This document shows, piece by piece, positions 46,790 to 57,530 of a stretch of DNA of 64,000 nucleotides. A program made the position numbers and the translations under genes. This DNA comes from Polyodon spathula (Eukaryota > Chordata > Actinopteri > Acipenseriformes > Polyodontidae). The notes under the pieces are model-generated. The model saw only the letters and a list, made by a program, of their open reading frames with translations. It searched no databases and was not told the origin of the DNA. The number at the start of each line of letters is the position of its first letter. Position 1 is the stretch's first letter. The stretch is taken from contig NC_054537.1 in assembly GCF_017654505.1 (NCBI RefSeq), forward strand, positions 78,282,118 through 78,346,117, in the 5' to 3' direction.

Positions 46790-47985
46790 GTGATAAGGAA
46801 CTTTTTGCTAGACTTTTTTGTACTTGGTCAAAGCAGAAAAATTGATCTCCGGGACATTTTGTCCTACTCTTTGGGAGCTGTTTCCTACCCTCTTGCTAGT
46901 GCTGATGGTATTCTGGCAAGAACCAACAAACCAGCTCTACTCAATCTTTTAGAGCCCAAAGGTGGAGACTGCCTTGTTGACCATGTTCTAGAGAATGGTG
47001 CAATAATCTTTGATGGAATGGCTGTCATCCAAGCACTAAGTGATGTTCCTTCTACATTTGGTGAGCTGGCAGACACCATTCTAGTCTGCACGATTAAGCT
47101 TGCAACAAAGTACAAGTTTACTGGTTTGGACTTTGTAACAGATCAGTATTCCAACCTCAGAAAAATGTGGAAGGGTCCCTCCGAGCAGCAGGTGGCTCAA
47201 ATCTATAAAAATCTACAGCAAGAAGCGAGCAGAAACCCCCCAGTCAGTGGAAAAAGTTTCTGTTTGATGGCAACAATAAGGAAGCACTTCAGAAGTTCTT
47301 GTACAACATGTGGAGGGATGCAGAGTTCAAAGCTGTAGGCAAATATATTACTCTCTGCATAGCCCATGGAGATGTGTGTCACTACCTGGCTGTGCAGGGA
47401 GGTTCAGTAACAGTCAGTGCTGTGGATGAATTAAGATGTGACCATGCAGAATGCGACACCTGGCTATTTCTTCATGTGAAACATGCTGCCAATGCCTGCC
47501 AGAATGTGATAATTAGGAGACTAGATACAGATGTTGCAGTGATAGCCATCAGTCTGAAGTCACAACTGCCAGTCAATTTGTATCTCTTCACTGGTGTTGG
47601 GAATCAAAGCTGTATTATTGATTTGGAGAAAGTCACGTCAGCTCTAGGCCCAAATGTATGTACCTCCCTCATTGGATTACACACATATACAGGATATGAA
47701 TCTGCACGTGCCTTCTATGGGAAGGGAAAGAGAAAGGTATGACCTTTGAGAGTGAGGAGTGCCTTGATGCTTTCACACTCCTTGGAAAAGACTTCACACT
47801 ACAAGATTCAACATTCATTGTGCTTGAGAAATTTGTGTGCCGTCTGTATGGCCAACATTCATTACAGGATGTAAATGAAGCCCGATACAAGATGTTCTGC
47901 CTGGCATCACTTTCATTCCCTGAGTATGCCACCAACACGCAATGTTCTACACCAACACAGCAAGTGGACAAATTACTAGGCTGCT
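46790..47985 (+). pseudogene. FEN1/XPG-like PIN nuclease module of an uncharacterised element
   Basis: Three overlapping frames (46790-47338, 47299-47742, 47739-47985) form one protein. Acidic positions appear in the order and spacing of the FEN1/XPG family. They are IIFDGMAVIQAL (Asp at 47012), LDFVTDQYSNLRK (Asp at 47141), RCDHAECDTWLFLHVKHA (Glu at 47449, Asp at 47455), RRLDTDVAVIAI (Asp at 47524 and 47530), then GLHTYTGYESARAFYGKGK. In relatives I recall, the last motif is G-C-D, so the Asp there has become Glu at 47698. In FEN1-like enzymes these positions bind two metal ions that cut DNA flaps. That this family is such a nuclease is my inference. The C-terminus is cut off by a LINE end at about 47988. 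Confidence 0.6.
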
Positions 47986-47987
47986 AT

Positions 47988-48103
47988 AATCAAATCAAAG
48001 TATTTGTATAGCTCTCTTCATAAGGGTGTATTTCAAAGCACTTTACAGGACAAAAATAGTCAAATTTATAAAAACAAAACATGTCAGATGAAAAAAGATT
48101 AAG

Positions 48104-48192
<89 letters not shown>

Positions 48193-48445
48193 GATAAAAT
48201 ACAAACAGGTACAACTATAAAAACTAAAACAGATATATACATACAGTACGTATACACATTATTAAAATGCCAGCTCAAACAAATATGTTTTTAGACTGGT
48301 TTTAAAAACAGAGAGAGTCTCAGCTTCTCTCACATGTGTTGGTAGCTCATTCCAAGGTTTGGGGGCTCTATAACAAAAAGCTCTTCCTCCTCTTTCTGGT
48401 GTGGAAATAGATGTCATGGTGGTGAACGATTTATCGAATCTCCAG
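47988..48445 (-). mobile_element. L2/Rex1-type LINE 3' end
   Basis: On the minus strand a 51-codon open frame from 48417 to 48262 reads GGRAFCYRAPKPWNELPTHV and REAETLSVFKTSLKTYLF, then stops. This is the classic C-terminus of L2/CR1/Rex1 reverse transcriptases (A-P-x-L-W-N-x-L-P-x-x-x-R, then F-K-x-x-L-K-T-x-L-F). It is followed by a 3' untranslated tail with an (AT)n array and the end word GTAAAGTGCTTTGAAATAC, then GATTTGATT-like repeats. The element is 5' truncated and inserted into the nuclease relic. Confidence 0.8.
48107..48189. repeat. (AT)n microsatellite
   Basis: About 40 alternating units inside the LINE tail. Confidence 0.95.
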
Positions 48446-50037
48446 CAGTTTTGGATAAAATGGTTTGGCTTTCATAAATCAAGTTTACCTTCATGAAATA
48501 GAATTTTCAATTTTCACTTGCTGACAAAGACTTCTGTGACTTTTTGTGACTTTCATTTGTCACACAAGCTGTCAAGCGGTGAAGGGAAGCTCTCTTATTT
48601 ATGTATCTGCAGGCATACAGATTATCATATCAACCTTTGAAATGTTTGTTGGCAGATAAAATAACACATTTTCAAAATGTTTTTTCATTCAATTCTTTTT
48701 AAATACATGCGTCCTTTTTTACTAGGTTTTCTTTGTACAAATATTAGCGAAAGAGAAATAAATACGATATTCTGTAAATTGGTTATGACATATAAGAAGC
48801 CATTAGGCAATTAGATTATTACAGCTGTCAGTCACAAACCCCTCCCCCTCGATAATGTATACTGCCCAGGCCCATCCCAAAAAAAAGGCGCAAAATCTAA
48901 AACAATTTTTAAAAATAAAATATACAAAAAACTAAACCAGACCGCATCACAAGCATCAATCTGTAAGTACTGCACCTCTATTTATCTATAATACAGGTGT
49001 ATGTATGTATGTATATTACTGTGTATACACGTCCATATATATGAAATCTGCATGTGTTTATTTGTATGATCATATGATTTTTTAAAATATTGTGAACAAC
49101 TAAAAAGATAAGCTTGATTCTGCAACTTGCTTGCTGTGAATTATTTTAAAAAAGGAGAAAAAAAAATCTGATTTAAAATTAACAGCATGCAGGGAACTGT
49201 AGGTCTATTGTGGAGCTTAATAATATTATGCAACATTTATCTACAATATATTGTAATCAATTAAAGATGATCTTGTTTGAAAAGACCCTTTTTTTCTCAA
49301 TGGGGCTCTTTAGGTCTATGCACGTACTGCTTGTAATTGATTGTTTCATTTTTAGTCAAGGATAGAAGGCATGCTTAGTTTACAAGTAATACATTTTAAT
49401 TATGGTTTTAATTAAAGAGAGTTCCTCCCATGTTACTTTCATCAATCTAGTTTATGTTATTTTCTGTTCACATTTACTACTGCAGACCTGTAATAATGTT
49501 CCCAATATTAAATTTAAATCCCAGGAATGATGGTAAACATAAATATAATACATAGTTTACAGCTTTATATATATATATATATAGTATAGATATGTCGATA
49601 TATATATAGATATAATATATCTATATATATATATATATGCGTGTGTGTATTTTTTACATGTCGTAATTAAACTTTTAATTTGAGCCTCACCTTGGGAACA
49701 CTATTGTAGGTAAATGAAGTTTGAAAAATGTGAAATGCTTTATATGGTAACACTGCAGAGCTGTATTAAAGTCCAATATAATTGTTTTACAAAATAAGTG
49801 ATGCAATAAGTGTTAACCATGATGCAATAAGTGTTAACCGTGCATATGCAACCCTTATTGTTTGCACATCAGTGGTAGTGGGTGGAGTATGGGTTGTGTT
49901 GTGATGCAATACTGTGTGAATGAGGCACTCAGTTTCTTAGTATAAAAACATAAAAAAAATAACTGAACAAAACTTATATTTTTAACAATATCTCCCCATA
50001 AAGCTCAGGTGCATTAACGCACATGATTACTATATAT
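48446..50037. other. Unassigned DNA
   Basis: No gene recognised. Contains degenerate AT repeats at 49566-49640 and a tandem pair of 20-21-bp units (GATGCAATAAGTGTTAACC) at 49800-49840. Confidence 0.4.
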
Positions 50038-50510
50038 AGTGGTTTGCAGAAGTATTCACCCCCCCCTGCAAAGTTTTCACATTTTGTTGGCACCTGAGCG
50101 TACTCCACAACACTTTCAAATTAGACTTTACACAAATCTACACAAACTACTCCATACTGATAAAAAAAAAAAAAGAATATAAATAAGGAAGATTTACCAA
50201 CAAAAACAGATTCATCTCAGTTGCATAAGTATTAAACCCCATTTCTGCTGCAGCCCTAAATCAGCTCAGGTGCAAATGATTTGTTTGAAAGGTCACAAAA
50301 TTAGTGAAATGGTTTCAGCCTGTGTGTACTCAAAGTGGTTTAACTTGTAGATAATTTCCCTCAGGTATATACTTTCAAGCTGCAACTCACATAGTGATCC
50401 AACAAAGCAACCCTGAAGACCAAGGAGCTTTATCAAAACAAGTCAGGGATAAAGAGGGACAGAGCAGGAGAAGGGTACAAGAAAATTTCAAAGGTGCCGA
50501 TTATCCCTTT
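50038..50510 (+). mobile_element. Tc1/mariner-like element, 5' part
   Basis: AGTGGTTTGCAGAAGTATTC followed by ACCCCC and CACATTTTGTTGGCACCTGA is a fish Tc1-type terminus. At about 50411 the text GAAGACCAAGGAGCTTTATC encodes a version of K-T-K-E-L-S-K-Q-V-R-D-K, here (DQGA)LSKQVRDKEGQSRRR. This is the first helix of the paired-like DNA-binding domain at the transposase N-terminus. The rest of the transposase is missing. Confidence 0.7.
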
Positions 50511-51110
50511 CAGCACAGTGAAGTCCGTAATTTTGTGCACTGTGGGGAACGCTGTGCCAGGCAAATGCTCAGGTTGGACCTGCAGCTGCCAAATGCCTCT
50601 GTCAACTGGTTTGGATGGAGGGGGCTTAGGTGGCACTTTTTTTTAGTTTTGGTTATGATTTATTTTTCAAAACTTGGGTAATCGGATTTCCATGTTTGAT
50701 CTGGATTATATTGTGCAATTTGCTTTTTCAAAACATCAAAATGCGATCAGGATTACTGTGATCCGGATTTCGTTTTGGTAATCCGATCACTCTTTTAATC
50801 ACGATTAAATGTTGCAATTGGGTTTTTCAGAATTTAAAGAAGAGATCAGGATTACTTTGATCCAAAATGCCAGGATAACTGTGATCCTACTGCAGCAGTG
50901 GATTTAGTTTTTAAATGATCATAGAACATCAATAATTTGTTTGAATTGTCATAACAAACACACACTATATGTCCAAATAGAGTGTTCGAATATAATACTT
51001 ACATATTTATTTAAGTTTTGTATCCTTGCAAGAAAAAAGGCAAACACTTATTTAGTGGTATAGCTTTAATTAAAAAAAAAGCATACACATACGCCTTCAA
51101 ATACAACTGC
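50511..51110. other. Unassigned DNA with a cluster of GGATTAC/GATCC words
   Basis: Between 50676 and 50900 the word GATCAGGATTACTGTGATCC and variants recur in both orientations, suggesting the terminal region of a small unnamed DNA element. No coding region. Confidence 0.4.
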
Positions 51111-51114
51111 TTAA

Positions 51115-51605
51115 CCCTTTGCAGTTAATTTATTCAGCACTTGTCAGGTGCATCAAGTCCAATTTATTTTCACACACGCTGTTTATTTTACCTGCGCTGT
51201 TAAAAAAAAATTTTTTCAGCGTAAAACATGTTTAAAAGGCATTACATCGCAAAAGGACACTCAGTACTGTATCTCCATCCAAGCCCAATCCCTTGTTCTC
51301 TGTATTTTTCACATACCTCTTTATAGATATGCATACTGATAAATCCTCTTCTGATCACTCGTTTTATCACCAAACTCCTCAATAATGTGATCCACGTCAT
51401 TATTTTATTACTATAACGTCTCAAAAAGCTCTGCAAATGTCCATGATATTCTTTGAATATCATGAGATACGCTCTTTTAATTTTTTTGGCTCCTGGCGGT
51501 CTCAGTCGGCCATTGAAAGGTTTTCCAGAGAAAAAACGACTAGAGACATGTGCTTTAAGTCTTTTTGATGATGTCGGACATGGTCCGACATCATACTGGA
51601 AAGGG
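51115..51605. mobile_element. piggyBac-type mini-element
   Basis: TTAA at 51111-51114 is followed by CCCTTTGCAGTTAATTTATT, the same start as the copy at 35082. The right end reads ATGTCGGACATGGTCCGACA, then TCATACTGGAAAGGG, but the flanking tetramer is AAAA instead of TTAA, so the right duplication is lost. It is a sister of 21240-21801 in reverse orientation. Confidence 0.8.
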
Positions 51606-51610
51606 AAAAT

Positions 51611-51650
51611 TGTAACGTTAGACCTGGTCCGACATAGGACCGAAAAGTTA
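51611..51650. mobile_element. Terminal scrap of a second piggyBac-type family
   Basis: CTGGTCCGACATAGGACCG is the near complement of the start of the element at 52915 (CGGTCCTATGTTGGACCTAG). It directly abuts the element ending at 51605. Confidence 0.5.
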
Positions 51651-52210
51651 TATAATAATTATTATTGTATGGTATCTTTATATGCAATGAGTGCTGTATG
51701 ATGTATTTATATTTGATTCATGATATTCATGCTCAAGTTAGGTCATGGGATAGCATGATTGAATCACAGGATTGTTTGCCCTATCCTGCTTGCTTTGTGT
51801 TTTGGGTGTACTTGCTTGTCCAATCCTGAGCATGCCGGGATACGTGCATTGAATCATGGGATCACACGACTGAACCATGGGATTGTCCGATGTTTGCTTT
51901 CTCCGCACTCGCCTGGCACCGCAGCTGCCAATTTTTTTTCATGCTCATGTCATCTTGTTCTATCTTATAATGCTTCCCATGCAGTCTGATGCAGCTAGAC
52001 CAGGCAAGTCATTCAGCAACATTCTTTCTCTCCTTCAGCAGCAGCCATGAATTCCCAACTGAAGCTGAAACTACAAGCTGTAAGCTACAAGCTCACTGTC
52101 ACAAGTCAAGCTCACTGTTTCAAGATGAACAGTTTCTGCTGCTAGAGGTCTACCTTTTCCCAAGAGTAAAATGATCCAATCATGTTAAATTTTGATGCTC
52201 GGTTATTTTA
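51651..52210. other. Unassigned DNA
   Basis: Contains several degenerate copies of the word ATTGAATCATGGGAT between 51740 and 51895. No gene recognised. Confidence 0.4.
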
Positions 52211-52216
52211 AATATA

Positions 52217-52520
52217 CAGTATCCACCACTTACAACGTCCAGGGCTATATTGGACAAATAGTTTTTGCCGTTTGCCACTGCCATTGATTTCAATAACAAA
52301 GGCATTGTTTATTCCATATTAAGCACGCTGTATGTTTCATTTGCATCTCGTTATGGAGTGATTGCTGTTGTACTGTACTTTGGCTATTTATTCCCTGTAC
52401 GCAGTGTCGGGTTTACTGTTTGAAAAACAGCACTAACTGCAACAACAAGCAAGCATGGCTAGAAAGAGACCAGCAAAGAATTTCAGTCCTGCTCTAATAT
52501 GGATGGCAGTGAAATAAGTG
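52217..52520 (+). mobile_element. Tigger/pogo-like element, 5' end
   Basis: A TA dinucleotide followed by CAGTATCCACCACTTACAAC is a Tigger-style terminus. About 240 bp later an ATG at 52455 opens a short frame, MARKRPAKNFSPALIW, which has the position and basic character of a pogo-like transposase start. It stops after 20 codons and nothing recognisable follows. Confidence 0.5.
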
Positions 52521-52910
52521 ATTGCCAAATCAAAAACGTTGTATTAGAGTTCACCACCTGCAGGTGGTTTACTGTGCAAACAGAACTGCCTGGATGACTG
52601 GGGAATTTTTTTCTGAATGGCTACGTATGTGCGTGCTGTGCTTTTAACACTGCCGCGTGCTATGGAGCAGCATCTGAATATAGAGCCAAATTGTGATTTT
52701 TTTTTAGAAAACGCTGACAAAGTTTGTCATCCATACTTGCAAAAAAAGACTGTCTAGATGTGTATATCACAGAGTTCTTCGCTGGAAACAATTTGCAGTA
52801 ATGTAACCTATCTGCACTGTACATTTCTGCACTTGTATTACTTTTTTTCACTTACTTTTTGTTACATTCATAGGTTTTAATAAAAACATTTATTTGTGTA
52901 ATGAGTGTCT
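52521..52910. other. Unassigned DNA
   Basis: No gene recognised. Confidence 0.4.
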
Positions 52911-52914
52911 TAAC

Positions 52915-53330
52915 CCCTTGCGGTCCTATGTTGGACCTAGTCCGACATCGCGAAAATCCCTTTCCGGTCCATCATCGGACTCTGTCCGACATTGCTGGAA
53001 ACCATGATCTAACACAACATGTGTTGCATTTAAGCTAAAAAAAAAGCGGAGACGAGGTGTTCCCTAATTGTCTCTGATCGGAAAGAAGGCGGAAACAACC
53101 GAATAAACCATTTACAGGCTGAGCAAAGCCAAACTGAACACAGACAGAGATTGAGACACAGAGAGTGAGGATGGCACAGAGATGCAGCAGGCAGAGAAAG
53201 TTAAGGCAGCCTGAAGAGCTTGCACAGGTGATGGAAGAAGTACAGATGAAAGCAGTTTGATGATTTTGATCAATCTAGTGACGAGGAAGTACATTTTTCA
53301 CTTATCTAGTATTCAATTAAACTCATCAAT
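52915..53330 (+). mobile_element. piggyBac-type element, 5' part with transposase start
   Basis: TTAA at 52911-52914 is followed by CCCCTTGCGGTCCTATG and two GTCCGACAT words. An ATG at 53171 opens MAQRCSRQRKLRQPEELAQV. After a one-base shift comes FDDFDQSSDEEVHF at 53256, the acidic stretch usual in piggyBac transposase N-termini. The catalytic domain is missing and the right end is not found locally; a related end lies at 51611-51650. Confidence 0.6.
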
Positions 53331-54142
53331 TGTAATCTCATCATGTCCTCTTAAGTCTACATGGCTGCTGCACTCGCGCCTATAACATTCTCGCTCCTCC
53401 TATGCAACCAGCCGGTCTGCTTCTGCCTCGCTTCATCCATCTACTCCTCTTACACAACGGCTGGTCCCCCTTCACTTCTTTCTGCAAGCAAAATCAGGTA
53501 TCATCTTCCCTCTTCAATCAGGAAGTCATTCTATTTTTTGTCATTCACATAAAGACAAGCTGCACCCCCCCTGGGAACTCTCAAATCGATCGTCCTCCCA
53601 TTCCTTTGTATAGGCGCAGCAAATTCAGTATTTACACTACTAAACACGATGTATTAACCGTCCGACTATTTCTTCACTGTCTCTCTTCTTTACAGGTGAA
53701 AAAATTTAACATTGACATGCTAGAAATGCTTAAATGACTGTTTTTCTAAAAAAAAAAAAAAAAAATCTAATTTGACTTTAAATTAAATATTTAATAATTA
53801 ACAATCTGCATCACAAACAAAGCACCTTAAACTTTGGCGCTGTTTGGTATACGCTAGAGCCAATTGGAGTGAAATACCTAGCAACAATGTATGTAATATG
53901 CAGGATGGGGCTCTCAGATACACAACAAAGCAAGGTTTTTTACAGTTGACTAAAGTCTTTATTGAAAAAAAGATTGCTTTTACTGAAAAAAAAGAAAATG
54001 TTTTATTGAATATTATTTTTAGTTCATGGGGACTATTTTCTGTTGTGGAAGGTTATACCTCAAAATGTTAATAAATCTTTAGAAACTATATAGATTCCTC
54101 CTTTCTTTTTTTTTGTAAAAAGTTTACAAATCTGTTTTATAA
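53331..54142. other. Unassigned DNA
   Basis: Pyrimidine-rich and GC-richer at 53350-53700, with an acceptor-like TCTTTACAG at 53688-53696. The open frames have no recognisable domain. Confidence 0.35.
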
Positions 54143-54265
54143 AAGCAATAGTGCACTTGAGGGCATGGGTTGTGCTGGACATTGTCACTTCTTGGTTGGC
54201 TGCACTAACGCACCAAGGAGTGACAATATCCAGCACAACCCATGTCCTCGAGTGCCTTATTGCTT
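54143..54265. mobile_element. Foldback hairpin element
   Basis: Two arms of about 54 bp (54143-54196 and 54211-54265) are complementary at about nine positions in ten around a 14-base loop. The outer ends read AGCAATAGTGCACTTGAGG and CTCGAGTGCCTTATTGCT. The GTGCCTTATTGCT end recalls foldback repeats I remember from salmonid genomes. There is no coding capacity. Confidence 0.8.
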
Positions 54266-56460
54266 AAATATATGCCTCCCTCAAAGACCTTAAAAAAAAC
54301 GCTTTTCAAAACCCATAGTACTTCTAATTACTGCTGCCCTTGAATAAGCACTGCAGCTGTTTAAAATAAATGGTGCAGAGTTAATTCAAAGTAATACAGT
54401 ATTCGTTAAAAGAATTTAGTATGCATCAAGGTCCTAGTTGCAGTAATATATAATAGAGGATATGGAAGTCCCTGAGATTCTACAATTGCAATAATCTGTT
54501 AGCAAACTTGATATTACAACAGCTGCAAATGTGAGGCAACAGCCATATATACAGTAGGTCTAATGAGGCAAGTAAATGAATTGTTTGACTACTCTGGTGT
54601 TTTGGTTGAAGGCCCATATAGCATATAGTACATTAGAGCACCTGGACCAATGGGCAGTGCGCTATATAATTTCTGCCACATTTCTTTACACTGTAAAGTG
54701 GTACATTGTACTTATCACATTGATATTTTATGTAGCAATAGTAATTGACATGTCATTCTTGGCCCAAACCTAAGGTATTTTTTAAAGAAAATAATACATT
54801 GAATAATAACTGATGCAAACAAAGTATAATGCTATACTAGAACTAGTCAATCACAGCTGTAATTTACAGTTCAGAGCAGTGATTCATAGGTAAATGATCT
54901 GCTTGATGTATGTTGTCGTAACATACATAGGGGTAGTACACTACATTTATTCACTATAGTGGCCATTAATGAGCATTCATGGCACCAAACTTAAAATGCT
55001 GATGCTAAAATTTTAACAAAGACTTCTTTGTACTTGGTTGAAAGCATATCTTTCTGAAAGAGCATTTCTTAACTAGAAAATGTTAAGATGTTGGTTCTGA
55101 GGTATGTTACTCCAAAAATGAGTTTCAGTCATTGTTATTGGTATGAGAATCTCCCTGTCATTATCTGAGCCTGTCGAATCCTAGCTGCCAACTTTTTGAG
55201 ACCACTAGAGTTGAAAGGTAATTGAATCTTCTGATTTCTTTGGAAACAGGATGCTCTCAAAAGAAGCCAGTATTTGGATCTTATGGGTCAGAGCAAGGCC
55301 TGAGAGGTGTGCAAGCACGACAGTCTCAAGCACACACGCTCTCACACAGACAGGCAAAGCGCTCACACACACAGAACAGTGTAGCATAAAATCACAGCTA
55401 CATTTGAACAATTTCCCACTTTGTTCCCCAGTCCATTTTTAAGTGACACCCAAGCTTTTTACTTTTATATCCTTCGACATCAAGTTCCCCTACATATACA
55501 ATTTCATTTTTATTTCAGACAGAGCAATTTTAAAATACATGCATACAAAGCTTTTACATAATCTGTCATTTAAAAAGAAAAAAAGTTTTTTTTTTTACAT
55601 AATTGCACTTTTAAGGTGAACACAAAAAATAAAATGTGTTCATCAGGCAGTAATGTTCAAAAATAGATGGAGCACAGAGACAGGAATTGTATTATAATCT
55701 AACACAAGACAGGAGAGAAAAAGTTTTAATCTCCTTTCTAATAAGAAAAGTTAACATCTAACTTTGGTGAAAATATATTGCAACAATTGATTTGCAAACT
55801 TGGATTTAGTGGCATTGGACCAAGTTAATGAAGAATGAAGCATTGAACACACATGAGAAACTCCAAGCCCTGTTTTAGTCTTGGTCAATGTAAGGTATTT
55901 ATTTAGTCTATGCTTTTTAAACAAGCATCTCTACATGAATGGATAATTATCTATAGATTTTAAATGATTGCAACCAGGCAGGAATAAGTCATACATCAAT
56001 GTTGATGTGTTTTCACATGGTAACACTTGCTTTGCACTTACTGTTAGATTTACATGGTGTTGGTTGCATTGCCGCTTTCATTAATGCATTGTACCCATAC
56101 TGCCATCCGTGTTGTGCAACTGAATCATTTTACTTTCAGAAATAGTTACATCATGCCAGGATCAAGCAACTGGTGTGAGATAGAGAATATTGCATTTTAA
56201 ATACCATCTCCAATTTATTTTAATTATGCCATGATTGTAACATTGTAGCCAAGTCAACCCGGGGCATCGAAAATGTGACATCTCTGATTGTGAGCTTCTG
56301 AGGAAATTGATATTTTATGATGTTTCATGTTAGTATATTGCATTTTTAACCTTCATTTCTGCAGAGGTGAGGGTAGCCATCCAATGAGTACTGACCGTAC
56401 ACTCAGTCCGTAACAGCGTTCTGTCTCTGGGTTTCTGTTGCTGGTCCTGTGATTGAAAGT
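54266..56460. other. Unassigned DNA
   Basis: No coding domain, terminus or RNA gene recognised. Confidence 0.4.
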
Positions 56461-56566
56461 AGGATTCTGTTCCTGTTCTTGTGATATGATTGAAGGTAGG
56501 ATTCTGTTCCTGTTCTTGTGATATGATTGAAAGTAGGATTCTGTTCCTGTTCTTTTGATTGATAGT
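56461..56566. repeat. 37-bp minisatellite, about 2.9 copies
   Basis: Unit begins AGGATTCTGTTCCTGTTCTT. Copies start at 56461, 56498 and 56535 (the last partial). A more diverged unit precedes the first. Confidence 0.9.
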
Positions 56567-56839
56567 AAAAACTACCAATCACAGAGCACCCAGTAGTATA
56601 TAGTTACATCAACAGTTTTATGCTACACACAGAATATCTAGTAAAATTGCGTGCCAAAGTTTATTTAGTTATAATTTTTATGGTTATAAGTGCATACGTC
56701 CGCTGTTGTACCACGTTGTTCCTCCAGCCCAGAACACAAGACCACCAAGATAGAATGCAGCCGAATTAACTCAATAGCTCCCCCTGTCTACAACCTTACA
56801 TGGACCATGCCCATTCCGGAATGTGCACAGAATTATTTT
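56567..56839. other. Unassigned DNA
   Basis: Downstream, in the minus direction, of the hAT relic. No C-terminal hAT dimerisation domain could be read here. Confidence 0.35.
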
Positions 56840-57525
56840 ATAAATTATGTGTACAGATTATTATTATTATTTCAAACATCAAATAAAAAGCACTCACATC
56901 ACCAAAATCAACGTCAAAGTTATTCAAGCACTGTACAACAGCTTGTGGAATGGTGTTGTAATTAATAGCCTGTAGATAAAGTGTATCTGCAAGGACAACT
57001 TTCAGTTCTAGTACGTCAGGTGCATGTTCACCATTTAGGTCTTGCAAAACAAATACAAATACATTGTGTAAACCATACTGCTCTTGGGCATCAGTCGACT
57101 CATCAGTGACCACTGACAAGCAACCAGACTGTTTTACCAATTCCATAATCTCCTGCTTGTGATACTCTGCAACTTTAAATAAGTATTCATGTCTCAGCTG
57201 GGCTGATGAAGGAATCCCTCAGCCTGAAGAATGTACGTAACTTTTGGTTGTCCAATTTTTCAAAAGGGATATTTGTGCAAACAAACGCCTCTGTCAGGTC
57301 AAAATTTAATGTGTTTCATGCTTCCTGGTTTTCCAATTCTTGGTAGTGATCTACAGTAACGTTGCACGAAGTACATAAGAGTTTACCTCCATTGCTGTGT
57401 AAAACTCCTGCTGGATACTGCTTTACGTGATCTGCTGTAGACACATTTTTTGCCTTTTTAGAGACATCCATTTTCTTCTTTAAGGTGTGGAGTATTTTAA
57501 TTTCCCATCTAAATTGCATATAGGT
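56840..57525 (-). pseudogene. hAT transposase relic with CGGBP1-like N-terminus
   Basis: Minus-strand pieces in order: STADHVKQYPAGVLHSNGGK then LLCTSCNVTVDHYQ near 57430-57340, the CGGBP1/BED-like zinc-binding start. Next are DLTEAFVCTNIPFEKLDNQK near 57280, a helical segment. Then come CLSVVTDESTDAQEQYGLHN near 57120, with the hAT catalytic Asp block (D-E-S/T-T-D), and YNTIPQAVVQCLNNFDVDF near 56960. It stops before the T-D-S-A-A-Y block. CGGBP1 itself was domesticated from this kind of element, but this copy has frame breaks and lacks the C-terminal half. Confidence 0.8.
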
Positions 57526-57530
57526 CTGTG

